Below are positions 1 to 7,547 of a stretch of 17,430 nucleotides of DNA, one piece after another (positions within the stretch are counted from its first letter, which is position 1; the number at the start of each line of letters is the position of its first letter). Source of the stretch: an uncultured Eubacteriales bacterium (GTDB taxonomy: Bacteria > Bacillota > Clostridia > Oscillospirales > Oscillospiraceae); the NCBI GenBank assembly GCA_900551355.1, contig URVR01000014.1, positions 1 to 17,430 of the forward strand, read 5' to 3'. The notes under the pieces are model-generated. The model did not search any database, was not told where the DNA came from, and saw only the letters and a list, made by a program, of their open reading frames with translations. A program made the position numbers and the translations under genes.

Positions 1-49
1 ACGAGATTCCTCTACGTCTCGTGGGCTCGGAGATGTGTATAAGAGACAG
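1..49 (+). other. Illumina Nextera i7 (P7) adapter, not genomic
   Basis: Positions 31-49 are the 19-base Tn5 mosaic end AGATGTGTATAAGAGACAG. Positions 16-30 (GTCTCGTGGGCTCGG) complete the Nextera read-2 adapter. Positions 8-15 (TCCTCTAC) match the 8-base i7 index I know as N712, and 1-7 (ACGAGAT) are the end of the P7 primer. The same adapter occurs inverted at the other end. Genomic sequence therefore starts at position 50, and anything translated through this block is an artefact. Confidence 0.98.
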
Positions 50-982
50 GAACACGCCCCGGGTCAGGCTGGGGCAGGAGGCCGGCTCCACGGCGATGAT
101 GCGGTAATCCGCCTCGCCCCGGAGCATCTGCCCCACAAAGGGGGAGATGAGGCCGCCCAGATTGGAGCCGCCGCCGGCGCAGCCGATGATGGTATCGGGC
201 TTGATGTGGTACTTCTCCAGCGCCGCCATGGTCTCCAGACCGATAATGGACTGGTGCAGCAGCACCTGATTGAGGACGCTGCCCAGCACATAGCGGTACC
301 CCTCCCGGCTGGCAGCGGCCTCCACCGCCTCACTGATGGCGCAGCCCAGAGAACCGGTGGTGTCGGGGAATTCCGCCAGAATTTTTCTTCCCACCTCGGT
401 GGTGTCGGAGGGGGACGGCGTCACGTTGGCGCCGTAGGTACGCATGACCTCCCGGCGGAAGGGCTTTTGCTCATAGGAGCACTTGACCATGAACACACGG
501 CAGTCCAGCCCCAGATAGGCGCAGGCCATGCTCAGCGCCGTACCCCACTGACCGGCGCCCGTCTCGGTGGTAACGCCCCGCAGCCCCTGCTGCTTGGCGT
601 AATACGCCTGTGCGATGGCGGAGTTCAGCTTATGGCTGCCGGAGGTGTTGTTGCCCTCAAACTTATAGTAGATGTGGGCAGGGGTGTCCAGCTTCTCCTC
701 CAGACAGTAGGCGCGCACCAGCGGGGACGGACGGTACATCTTGTAGAAATCCCGTATCTCCTGAGGGATAGGGATATACGCGGTGGTATCGTCCAGCTCC
801 TGCTTCACCAGCTCATCGCAGAACACATGGCCCAGCTCCTCCGCCGTCATAGGCCGGAGCGTGCCGGGATGCAGCAGGGGCGCGGGCTTGTTGGTCATAT
901 CCGCACGCACGTTGTACCAGTTCCGAGGCAGCTCGTCCTCAGTGAGGTAGATCTTGTAGGGGATAGTGGTCGTGTCTTTCAT
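50..982 (-). CDS. trpB: TrpB2-type tryptophan synthase beta chain-like PLP enzyme, 3' end missing
   Basis: This PLP-dependent enzyme joins indole and serine to make tryptophan. The 311 visible residues include FEGNNTSGSHKLNSA (residues 108-122), with the Schiff-base lysine expected at K118; a TETGAGQWG stretch (139-147); and a glycine-rich phosphate loop GCAGGGSN (267-274). The NNTSGSHKLNSA form and the long N-terminus point to the TrpB2 subfamily, which often works without TrpA, rather than to canonical TrpB1. Relatives are about 450 residues, so roughly 140 C-terminal residues are lost where the adapter begins at 49/50. The ATG at 980-982 has an AGGAGG ribosome site (991-996) with an 8-base spacer. 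It lies 30 bases after trpS on the same strand, so both genes are probably under the trpS T-box. Confidence 0.93.
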
Positions 983-1012
983 GGAAATCGCCTCCTGAAG
1001 TAAAATACCGCG

Positions 1013-2056
1013 TTACGCGAAATAGTCGATCTGCATGGCGTGCTTCACCTTGTCCAGCGTCTGAGCCGCCGCCTCCTTGGCCACGCCGCTGCCCTGCCGC
1101 AGGATCTCCATGATGGCGTCGGGGTCCTTGGCCAGCTCCTGCCGGCGGGTGCGGATGGGCTCCAGCGTCTCCTGCAGCACGTTGTTCAGGAACTTCTTCA
1201 CCTTCACATCGCCCAGACCGCCCCGCTCATAGTGGGCCTTCAGCTCGTCCAGATTGGCGTAGTCCGGCAGGTAGCGGGCAAAATGCTCGTCGGTGCAGAA
1301 GGCGTCCAGATACAGGAACACCGGGTTGTCCTTGGTGTTGCCGGGGTCGGATACCTGCAGGTGGTTGGGATCGGTGTACATCCCCATGATCTTGGTGCGG
1401 ATGTCGTCCGGCTCGTCGGACAGGTAGATGCAGTTGCCCAGGGACTTACTCATCTTGGCCTTGCCGTCGGTGCCGGGCAGACGCAGGCAGGCAGCGTTAT
1501 CAGGCAGCAGCGCCGTGGGCTCCACCAGCGTCTCGCCGTACAGCTCGTTGAAGCGGCGGACGATCTCGCGGGCCTGCTCCAGCATGGGCAGCTGATCCTC
1601 GCCCACCGGCACGGTATCCGCCATGAAAGCGGTGATGTCCGCCGTCTGGCTGACGGGATAGGTCAGAAAGCCCATGGGGATGCTGTGGTTGAAGCCGCGG
1701 AGCTGGATCTCCGCCTTGACGGTGGGATTCCGCTCCAACCGTGCCAGCGTCACCAGATTCATGTAGTAGAACGTCAGCTCCGTCAGCTCGCTGATGTGGG
1801 ACTGCACCAGAATGGTGGATTTGGCGGGGTCGATACCGCAGGACAGATAGTCCAGCGCCACCTGCATGATGTTCTCCCGCACCTTCTGGGGATGGTCAAA
1901 GTTGTCGGTAAGGGCCTGTGCGTCGGCGATCATGAAGAACAGCTTCTCAAATTTGCCGCTGTTTTGCAGCATCACGCGGTTACGCAGAGAGCCGACGTAG
2001 TGGCCGACGTGGAGGCGTCCGGTAGGCCGGTCGCCGGTGAGGATGATCTTTCCCAT
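1013..2056 (-). CDS. trpS: Tryptophanyl-tRNA synthetase
   Basis: This class I aminoacyl-tRNA synthetase charges tRNA-Trp in the cytoplasm. The 347-residue protein is normal length for bacterial TrpRS. It shows the nucleotide-binding TGDRPTGRLHVGHYVGSL (7-24; HVGH is the HIGH signature at 16-19), the family stretch VGEDQLPMLEQAR (151-163), and KMSKS at 201-205. The start at 2054-2056 (MGKIILTG) is chosen because an AAAGGA ribosome site precedes it. The reading frame stays open a further 75 codons upstream, but that stretch is the T-box leader and terminator and is not coding. Expression should rise when uncharged tRNA-Trp accumulates. trpB2 follows in the same direction. Confidence 0.97.
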   Translation of the reverse strand: MGKIILTGDRPTGRLHVGHYVGSLRNRVMLQNSGKFEKLFFMIADAQALTDNFDHPQKVRENIMQVALDYLSCGIDPAKSTILVQSHISELTELTFYYMNLVTLARLERNPTVKAEIQLRGFNHSIPMGFLTYPVSQTADITAFMADTVPVGEDQLPMLEQAREIVRRFNELYGETLVEPTALLPDNAACLRLPGTDGKAKMSKSLGNCIYLSDEPDDIRTKIMGMYTDPNHLQVSDPGNTKDNPVFLYLDAFCTDEHFARYLPDYANLDELKAHYERGGLGDVKVKKFLNNVLQETLEPIRTRRQELAKDPDAIMEILRQGSGVAKEAAAQTLDKVKHAMQIDYFA

Positions 2057-2092
2057 GATGATGTTTCCTTTCTGTATGACAAATTTTATGAG

Positions 2093-2138
2093 ACAACAAA
2101 AAACGTCCTGTCCCATGGAATTCCATGGGACAGGACGT
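2093..2138 (-). terminator. T-box-controlled intrinsic terminator of trpS
   Basis: Positions 2103-2138 form a perfect 36-bp palindrome (18-base arms meeting at GGAATTCC), read on the minus strand into TTTTTTGTTG (2093-2103). It lies between the T-box motif and trpS, as expected for the terminator that is disrupted when uncharged tRNA pairs with the antiterminator. Confidence 0.93.
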
Positions 2139-2376
2139 AAGCTACGTTCCTGCGGTACCACCCAAATTGGCAAAATGCCCGCTCTGCACGCACGATCATG
2201 CGCTCCGCCGGGGTAACGGCCGCGGCTGCCGTCGGGTATTACTCGCCCTTGCAGGCTTTCTCCCCGCCCTCGTAAGGCCATTCACCGCACATTCCGCTGC
2301 CGCGCTCCCACCGATGCGCCGCTCTCTGAAAGTTTCCTGTGCGGGTACTTCTCTTACTCAATGGTTTCTGAATATG
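2104..2376 (-). promoter_or_regulatory. Tryptophan T-box leader (tRNA-sensing riboswitch)
   Basis: Read on the minus strand, TTTGGGTGGTACCGCAG (plus-strand core 2152-2163) is the conserved T-box antiterminator whose bulge pairs with the tRNA acceptor end. Upstream the leader contains an AGAGAG-type segment and, in GGTGAATGGCC, a TGG triplet at 2278-2280 placed where the specifier codon is expected. TGG is Trp and agrees with the downstream trpS-trpB2 genes. The leader is about 270 nt from the predicted transcription start. The terminator palindrome follows the antiterminator. The T-box core is seen directly; the specifier assignment is inference from its context and from the genes served. Confidence 0.93.
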
Positions 2377-2381
2377 GGGCT

Positions 2382-2409
2382 ATTGTAACATCTTTTTCCC
2401 GGATGTCAA
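2382..2409 (-). promoter_or_regulatory. Sigma-A promoter of the trpS-trpB2 operon
   Basis: On the minus strand, a perfect -35 TTGACA (2404-2409) is separated by 16 bases from -10 TACAAT (2382-2387). It starts 9 bases downstream of the radical SAM stop codon and leads directly into the T-box leader. Confidence 0.85.
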
Positions 2410-2417
2410 GGGTTTTC

Positions 2418-3287
2418 TCACAATGCCCGCAAAAACTCCGGCTTCAGATCCCGCCGTCCCGCCAGCGCCGCGCCGATCTGCCCCAGCAGGGCGTCCCGGT
2501 CGCCGTTGAGAGTTCCCTTCAGCGTCAAGTAGTTGCTGGCGTGGTTGGCGCGGAACACAGTGCCTTCACTGTCCACGTTCTGTAAAAACAGCTCCGTCTC
2601 CTTCAGCACCTCCAGCGGGCTGAGGAGCGTAAAGCTGCCGTCCCTTACCCATGTCTCCAGCGGCGTGCCCGGCTCCACCATCAGCGTCAGCAGTCCCAGA
2701 TAGTCGGGCTTCATCTCGCTGACAGCCTTGGCGGTGTCCATCGCGTGCTGCCGCCCCAGCTCCACGCTGCCGAGACCGGAGATGGCCGTCACCGACAGGG
2801 CCAGGCCGCACCGCCGGGCCTTCTGCCCCGCCGCCACGATGGCGGCGGCGGTATGGCCCTTGTTCATCCGCGTCAGCACTGCGTCACAGCCGGATTCCAG
2901 CCCCATATACACCATCTTCAGCCCCCGCGCCCGCAGCAGGCGCAGGTCGTCCTCGCTCTTGACCTGTAAGCTGGCGGGCGAGGCGTAGCAGGTGACCCGC
3001 TCACATTCCGGGAACAGGCCGTACACCAGCCCCAGGATCTCCACCAGCTCCTCCGTGCGGCGCATCAGAGCGTCGCCGTCGGCCAGAAAGACCCGCTCCA
3101 CCCGGCGGTAGACCCGGCGGGCCAGCTCAAAGTCCTCCCGGATCTCGTCCATGGGACGCATGGAAAAATGCTTGTCGTCATACATGTCGCAGAAGGCGCA
3201 GCGGTTGTGGCTGCACCCGTAGGTCACCTGCACGATGAGGCTGTACGCCTCGCTGGGCGGACGGTAGACCTTGCCTTTATAGCGCAT
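2418..3287 (-). CDS. Radical SAM protein of unknown function
   Basis: This 289-residue protein should bind a 4Fe-4S cluster and S-adenosylmethionine and generate a radical. The cluster motif is GCSHNRCAFC, with cysteines at 25, 30 and 33. That is four residues between the first two cysteines instead of the usual three, a form I recall from this small Elp3/MiaB-fold family. A conserved N-terminus (MRYKGKVYRPPSEA) precedes it, and a glycine/glutamate-rich SAM region (YMGLESGCD) lies mid-protein. No second cluster, B12 or TRAM domain is seen. The start at 3285-3287 is supported by AAAGGAG upstream; the frame remains open 30 codons further. The substrate cannot be deduced. It is divergent from the OB-fold gene at 3400. 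Confidence 0.88.
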   Translation of the reverse strand: MRYKGKVYRPPSEAYSLIVQVTYGCSHNRCAFCDMYDDKHFSMRPMDEIREDFELARRVYRRVERVFLADGDALMRRTEELVEILGLVYGLFPECERVTCYASPASLQVKSEDDLRLLRARGLKMVYMGLESGCDAVLTRMNKGHTAAAIVAAGQKARRCGLALSVTAISGLGSVELGRQHAMDTAKAVSEMKPDYLGLLTLMVEPGTPLETWVRDGSFTLLSPLEVLKETELFLQNVDSEGTVFRANHASNYLTLKGTLNGDRDALLGQIGAALAGRRDLKPEFLRAL

Positions 3288-3309
3288 GGGATCACGCTCC
3301 TTTGGCAGT

Positions 3310-3338
3310 ATTATGACACAGTTTCCGTCATTTGAAAA
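3310..3338 (-). promoter_or_regulatory. Possible promoter of the radical SAM gene
   Basis: On the minus strand, TTTTCA (3333-3338) lies 17 bases from CATAAT (3310-3315), 22 bases before the start codon. The -35 is weak, so this is tentative. Confidence 0.4.
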
Positions 3339-3399
3339 GTGGTATGTTTCTGCCGGCGGCGGCATAGGGTGGGACATCTCAACAAACGAGGTGTTCGAT

Positions 3400-4026
3400 A
3401 TGGAACTGAATTACAACCGCGTCCATCTGTGCGGACAGGCAGCGGATGTCCCCACCCTGTCCCACGTCAACCACGGCTGCGCCTTCTACCGCTTCACGCT
3501 GTCGGTGCTGCGCCTGTCCGGGCAGGCGGACGAGCTGCCGGTCATCGTGCCCAAGGCGCTGCTGGACGCCGTGCCGGTAACGGTGGGCGCCACCGTGACG
3601 GTCATCGGCCAGCTGCGCTCCTTCAACAACAAGAGCGGGCAGGGCAGCCGTCTGGTGATCTCCGTGTTCGCCCACCAGCTGACCCCCGGCGGGGAAAGCC
3701 CCTTCAACCAGATCCAGCTGTCCGGCGTGCTGTGCAAGACGCCGGTGCTGCGGCGCACACCGCTGGGCCGGGAGATCTGCGACATCATTCTGGCGGTGAA
3801 CCGGCGGTACGGCCGGGCGGACTATCTGCCGTGCATCGCGTGGGGCGCCGTGGCGGCACAGACGGCGGACATGCACACCGGCCAGCGCCTCACGGTGGAG
3901 GGCCGCGTCCAGAGCCGCACCTACACGAAAAACGACGGCGGCGTACTGACGGAGCGGACAGCCTATGAGGTGTCCATCATGCGTCCGGCGGAGGTAGAGG
4001 AGTTTCTGATACATATTCCCCGTTGA
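3400..4026 (+). CDS. Single-stranded DNA-binding protein with two OB folds
   Basis: The 208-residue protein appears to hold two SSB-like OB folds. The first (about 1-100) runs from NRVHLCGQ through FYRFTLSVLRLSGQADELPVI to a VGATVTVIGQLRSFNNKSG-type strand and loop. The second (about 108-205) repeats the pattern: IQLSGVLCKTPVLRRTPLGREICDIILAVNRRYGRADYLPCIAWG, then the VEGRVQSRTY strand. The second half closely resembles clostridial SSB/PriB-type proteins with the LGREICDIILAVNR signature. The start at 3400 follows GAGGTG; the frame is open 38 codons upstream, but that part shows no SSB similarity. It probably binds ssDNA in replication or repair as a paralogue of the main SSB. The stop overlaps the promoter of the next gene. 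Confidence 0.85.
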   Translation: MELNYNRVHLCGQAADVPTLSHVNHGCAFYRFTLSVLRLSGQADELPVIVPKALLDAVPVTVGATVTVIGQLRSFNNKSGQGSRLVISVFAHQLTPGGESPFNQIQLSGVLCKTPVLRRTPLGREICDIILAVNRRYGRADYLPCIAWGAVAAQTADMHTGQRLTVEGRVQSRTYTKNDGGVLTERTAYEVSIMRPAEVEEFLIHIPR

Positions 4027-4051
4027 AAATGCGGGATATGAATGGTATGAT
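4023..4051 (+). promoter_or_regulatory. Promoter of the MATE exporter operon
   Basis: TTGAAA (4023-4028) and TATGAT (4046-4051) have an optimal 17-base spacer. The -35 overlaps the stop codon of the OB-fold gene, giving the exporter its own start of transcription 48 bases before its ATG. Confidence 0.75.
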
Positions 4052-4098
4052 ACTGTAAACAGAAAGTAAAGTGAAATTTTACGAAAGAGAGACAGTGC

Positions 4099-5499
4099 AT
4101 GCAGCATCACTTCCATTTCCATCTGCATCACCATGCGCCCCGCCGCGCCCGGTATGACGTGGACATGACCCAGGGCAGCACCACGCGGCACCTCATCAAT
4201 TTTGCCCTTCCGCTGCTGGCGGGCAACCTGTTCCAGCAGCTGTACAACATGGTGGACACCTGGATGGTGGGCAACTTCGTCAGCAATGAGGCGTTCTCCG
4301 CCGTGGGCACCGTGGGGCCCATCATCAACATGCTCATCGGCTTCTTTCTGGGCATGTCCAGCGGCGCCGGCGTGGTCATCAGCCAGTATTACGGCGCCCA
4401 CCGGCCTGAAAAGGTCCACGAGGCCGTCCACACCGCCATGCTGCTCACCGTCATCATGGGCGTGGTGTTCACCGGCGCGGGCATCGCCATGACACCGCTG
4501 ATGCTGCGGCTGATGAAGACCCCGGCGGAGGTGGCTCCCGACCAGACGGCCTATCTCACCATCTACTTCGCCGGGATCATGGGCCTGCTGCTGTACAACA
4601 TGGGCTCCGGTATCCTGCGGGCGGTGGGCGATTCCAGAAGGCCCTTCTATTTCCTGGTGGTGTCGGCCGTGGTGAACACGGCGCTGGATCTGCTGTTCGT
4701 GCTGAAATTCGGCATGGGCGTGGAGGGCGTGGCCTACGCCACCATCATCGCCCAGGCGGTGTCCGCCGTGCTGACCATCGCGGTGCTGGTGCGCTACGAC
4801 GGCAGCGTAAAGCTGTCGCTGCGGAAGCTGCGCATCCACTGGGACATGCTGAAAAAGATCGTGGCGGTGGGCATCCCCGCCGCGCTGCAGATGGCTGTCA
4901 CCGCGTTTTCCAACGTATTCGTGCAGGGCTACATCAACTACTTCGGCGCGGACTGCATGTCCGGCTGGACGGCCTACACCAAGATCGACCAGCTGGTGAT
5001 CCTGCCGGTGCAGTCGCTGTCGCTGGCGTCCACCACCTTCGTGGGCCAGAACCTGGGCGTGGGCAACGTGGAGCGGGCCAAGGGCGGCGTGCGGCAGGCG
5101 CTGTACCTGTCGGTGGCCGTCACCGCCGTGCTGCTGGTGCCCGTCCTGCTGCTGGCTCCCGACCTCACCGCGTTCTTCAACAGCAAGGCCGAGGTGGTGT
5201 CCTACGGCGCGCTGCTGCTGCGGCTTCTGTCGCCGTTCTATTTCTTCTTCTGCATCAACCAGGTGTACTCCGGCGCCCTGCGGGGCGCAGGCAACAGCCA
5301 GATGCCCATGTTCATCATGCTTGGCTCCTTCGTGGTGTTCCGGCAGATCTACCTCTATGTGATGGCCAACTACATCTCCAACGAGATCGTGCCCATCGCC
5401 CTGAGCTATCCCGCCGGATGGTTCGTGTGCAGCGCGGCTACGCTGCTCTATTACTCCCGCTGCAAATTCGACAGCCACCGGCTGGTGGAGGACGTGTAA
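4099..5499 (+). CDS. MATE-family multidrug/metabolite exporter
   Basis: This 466-residue inner-membrane antiporter would expel drugs or metabolites using a Na+ or H+ gradient. It has about twelve hydrophobic helices. The clostridial DMTQGSTTRHLINFALPLL opening (residues 22-40) and NLFQQLYNMVDTWMVGNFV (42-60) are typical of the DinF/NorM-like branch. A repeat of the fold begins near KIVAVGIPAALQMAVTAFSN (about 253-272). The chosen ATG adds a striking histidine-rich leader, HHFHFHLHHH (3-12). The alternative ATG at 4165 would remove it, but homologues carry residues before DMTQG and no ribosome site precedes 4165. The site before 4099 (GAAAGAGAG) is only fair. The next gene starts one base after the stop codon. 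Confidence 0.94.
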   Translation: MQHHFHFHLHHHAPRRARYDVDMTQGSTTRHLINFALPLLAGNLFQQLYNMVDTWMVGNFVSNEAFSAVGTVGPIINMLIGFFLGMSSGAGVVISQYYGAHRPEKVHEAVHTAMLLTVIMGVVFTGAGIAMTPLMLRLMKTPAEVAPDQTAYLTIYFAGIMGLLLYNMGSGILRAVGDSRRPFYFLVVSAVVNTALDLLFVLKFGMGVEGVAYATIIAQAVSAVLTIAVLVRYDGSVKLSLRKLRIHWDMLKKIVAVGIPAALQMAVTAFSNVFVQGYINYFGADCMSGWTAYTKIDQLVILPVQSLSLASTTFVGQNLGVGNVERAKGGVRQALYLSVAVTAVLLVPVLLLAPDLTAFFNSKAEVVSYGALLLRLLSPFYFFFCINQVYSGALRGAGNSQMPMFIMLGSFVVFRQIYLYVMANYISNEIVPIALSYPAGWFVCSAATLLYYSRCKFDSHRLVEDV

Positions 5500-5670
5500 A
5501 TGGACAAGTGCGAATCCTGCGTGTATTACCTCTACGATGAGGAATACGACGACTATGTGTGCGATATGGATCTTGACGAGGACGAGATGGCCCGGTTCCT
5601 GGCCTCGGATACGGGGAACTGCCCGTTCTGGCGGCCCGGAGACGACTATCTCACCGCGCGGAAGCAATGA
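5500..5670 (+). CDS. Small four-cysteine acidic protein (DUF6472-like)
   Basis: This 56-residue ORF is tightly joined to the exporter: its ATG directly follows the exporter stop TAA. It has CESC at 4-7, a lone C21 and C41 in NCPFW, within a very acidic body (LYDEEYDDYVCDMDLDEDEM, residues 11-30). This pattern of MxxCESCxxYxYDEEY, then VCD and NCPxxxxGDDY, matches a short conserved clostridial family I associate with DUF6472. The four cysteines suggest a small metal-binding fold. Function is unknown. Position says it is co-transcribed with the exporter, and the operon ends at the hairpin immediately downstream. Confidence 0.85.
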   Translation: MDKCESCVYYLYDEEYDDYVCDMDLDEDEMARFLASDTGNCPFWRPGDDYLTARKQ

Positions 5671-5671
5671 C

Positions 5672-5707
5672 AAAAGGGAAGGACGGCGTGAGCCGTCCTT
5701 CCCTTTT
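5672..5707. terminator. Bidirectional intrinsic terminator
   Basis: A perfect hairpin with 16-base arms (AAAAGGGAAGGACGGC, loop GTGA) begins with four A and ends with four T. It therefore works for the plus-strand exporter operon and for the minus-strand gene ending at 5710. It starts one base after one stop codon and ends two bases before the other. Confidence 0.93.
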
Positions 5708-5709
5708 CA

Positions 5710-6570
5710 TCATGCAGTTTCCCAAATGGCGTAGAGCGTCACCGCCCGGGGCGCTGACCAGTCCGTCTCGCCGTTCTTTTCCTGGAAGAACGCCGCAGCC
5801 GGCAGCGTCTCCACCGGAGCGCCATCCGCATCGCACCAGCCCGCGAACCGCTGTCCCGCCCGCTCCGGCACCGGATAGGCGCAGAGATACACCATCCCGC
5901 CGGAGTACATGGGCACGGAGGCATCGTACTCCACGGCGCCTTCGCCGTCGTCCAGCGTCAGCTGCCACGGATAACGGCCCGTACCGTCGCCGCGCCACGC
6001 GGCGCGGAGCACCAGATGGCGGTCGCCGCCCTCATCCGGACGGATGGCAGCAGCCTCCGCCGCCGTCAGCGGGTCGCTCATCAGTCGGTACACCTTGCCC
6101 CCGGCGGTGTCGTACCGTCCCGCCCAGCCCAGGAACACCGCGCCGGCAAGCTCCGGCTGCTGGGGCTGGGGCAGGGACAGCGGCGCATCCGTCAGCGCGG
6201 ACATCTCCACCGCCATGCCGTCCCACAGCAGCAGCGGCCGTCCATCCGGGCCGAAGGTGTCGTTATAGGCCGTGCAGTACAGCGTTCCGGTGAGGGGGTA
6301 CGTCTCCTCCTGCACCGGCGGTGTCTCCGGCACCACCGGTGCGTCCGGTGTCCCCGGCACATTTGGGGCCGCGCCGCCGGAAAAGGCCGCCGCAGCCAGC
6401 ACCGCCAGACCCGCCAGCGCGTACAGCGCCTTTTTCCACCAGCGCCTGCCGCTTTTCACCGCAGGAGACGCGCCGCCGGTCTGCCCGAACTCGTCAGGCA
6501 GCGGCGTGAACTCCTCGGCGGCGGAAAGCTCCGGCGGCAGCGGAGAAAATTCCTGCTTTTTTTCGTCCAT
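5710..6570 (-). CDS. Membrane-anchored protein with InlB-like repeats, function unknown
   Basis: The 286-residue protein has a short cytoplasmic tail with a duplicated motif (EFSPLPPEL 7-15 and EFTPLPDEF 20-28). Basic residues then precede one membrane helix (about 48-68), followed by a Pro-rich linker (70-88) and an extracytoplasmic C-terminal part. In that part, AVFLGWAGRYDTAGGKVYRL and, near the end, RFAGWCDADGAPVETLP then VTLYAIWE resemble the beta-grasp InlB B-repeat/Listeria-Bacteroides repeat (GW...G...LYAxW). A surface or envelope-sensing role is inference. It follows the MscS-type gene by six bases, so they share a transcript. Its ribosome site (AGCAGG) is weak, which suggests coupling to the upstream gene. 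Confidence 0.78.
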   Translation of the reverse strand: MDEKKQEFSPLPPELSAAEEFTPLPDEFGQTGGASPAVKSGRRWWKKALYALAGLAVLAAAAFSGGAAPNVPGTPDAPVVPETPPVQEETYPLTGTLYCTAYNDTFGPDGRPLLLWDGMAVEMSALTDAPLSLPQPQQPELAGAVFLGWAGRYDTAGGKVYRLMSDPLTAAEAAAIRPDEGGDRHLVLRAAWRGDGTGRYPWQLTLDDGEGAVEYDASVPMYSGGMVYLCAYPVPERAGQRFAGWCDADGAPVETLPAAAFFQEKNGETDWSAPRAVTLYAIWETA

Positions 6571-6576
6571 GACCGT

Positions 6577-7470
6577 TTACCTGCTGTGTACGTCCAGCTG
6601 CGGATACGGGCACTCCACGCCCAGGCGGCGGAAGCCCAGCAGCAGGTCGTGATTCAGGATGCGGGCGGTGGAATACACGTTCCGCTCGGACACGTTCACC
6701 ACAAAGCGCAGCAGGATGCCGGAGGCCTCCAGCGCCTGCACGCCCAAATATACGGGCACGCCCTCCATGGTGTCGGTGTGGTTCCGGTAGATCTCCTCCA
6801 GCAGAGCGGGGAGCCGCGCCTCCAGCGCCTCGATGTCCGTCTCGTAGGGGATGGAGATGTCGCACACCGTCTTGGAGGAATTGTCGGAGCGGTTGAGGAT
6901 GTTCTTCATCTCGGAATTGTTGATGATCTTCACGTTGTCGCCGGAATCGGTGATGCAGGTGGTGCGGATCCCGATGCTGGTAACGGTGCCCCGGAAGCCG
7001 TTGACCTCCACGATGTCGCCCACGTTGTACTGGTTCTCCAGCAGCATGAACGTGCCGATGACCACGTCGGCGATGAGGCTCTCGGCACTGAAGCCCACGA
7101 TCAGGGCCAGCACGCCGACGCTGGCGATGATGGTGCCGATGCTGACGCCCAGGAGGCTCAGTCCGCCGCACAGGATGGCAATGACCGCCACATACCGCAC
7201 CAGACTGGCCGTCAGGCTCAGCACGGAGCGGGCACGGTGGCTGGCGGGCTTGATGAGCCCCAGCACCAGCACGATCAGGTTCTCCGCCAGCAGGATGCCG
7301 AACACCAGCAGCGCCAGCTTCAGCAGCGCCGTGCCGTTCACGGTGAACACGGCGGCCAGCTCCCTGAAGTCAAAGGCCTTGGCGGCGATGCCCCCCGCAA
7401 TGGCTGCCGCCAGCAGCAGCGCGTATATCACCACCCGCCGGGGCGTGCTCTTCTTATTGCCGTCTTTCAT
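6577..7470 (-). CDS. mscS: Small-conductance mechanosensitive channel, MscS family
   Basis: The 297-residue membrane protein has three hydrophobic N-terminal segments (about 13-30, 48-72 and 88-107). A pore-lining helix follows (GTIIASVGVLALIVGFSAES, 112-131), then the family hallmark FMLLENQYNVGDIVEVNGFR (141-160), which leads into the beta domain. The C-terminal half (EALEARLPALLEEI onward) is the cytoplasmic alpha/beta domain. It should open on membrane tension and release solutes during osmotic downshock. The ATG has a GGAG site and a good promoter. It is first in a two-gene unit with the InlB-like membrane protein. Confidence 0.94.
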   Translation of the reverse strand: MKDGNKKSTPRRVVIYALLLAAAIAGGIAAKAFDFRELAAVFTVNGTALLKLALLVFGILLAENLIVLVLGLIKPASHRARSVLSLTASLVRYVAVIAILCGGLSLLGVSIGTIIASVGVLALIVGFSAESLIADVVIGTFMLLENQYNVGDIVEVNGFRGTVTSIGIRTTCITDSGDNVKIINNSEMKNILNRSDNSSKTVCDISIPYETDIEALEARLPALLEEIYRNHTDTMEGVPVYLGVQALEASGILLRFVVNVSERNVYSTARILNHDLLLGFRRLGVECPYPQLDVHSR

Positions 7471-7505
7471 AGGAACGCTCTCCTTTTCCCGATATTTCTG
7501 CGGTC

Positions 7506-7534
7506 ATGATACCACATATTCCGGCATGCTTCAA
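7506..7534 (-). promoter_or_regulatory. Promoter of the mscS operon
   Basis: On the minus strand, TTGAAG (7529-7534), 17-base spacer, TATCAT (7506-7511), 35 bases before the mscS ATG. Confidence 0.75.
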
Positions 7535-7547
7535 CCGTTGAACGCAA

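Noticed and set aside
35..1003. 322-residue plus-strand ORF
   Set aside because: Begins inside the adapter and is the reverse-strand shadow of trpB2; His/Gly/Arg-rich translation without family features.
2057..2281. 75-codon N-terminal extension of trpS
   Set aside because: Lies in the T-box leader and terminator; the real start has a ribosome site and the conserved MGKIILTGDRP opening.
3379..5673. 764-residue minus-strand ORF
   Set aside because: Antisense to the OB-fold, MATE and small-protein genes; composed of His/Gly/Gln-rich low-complexity translation typical of GC-rich shadow frames.
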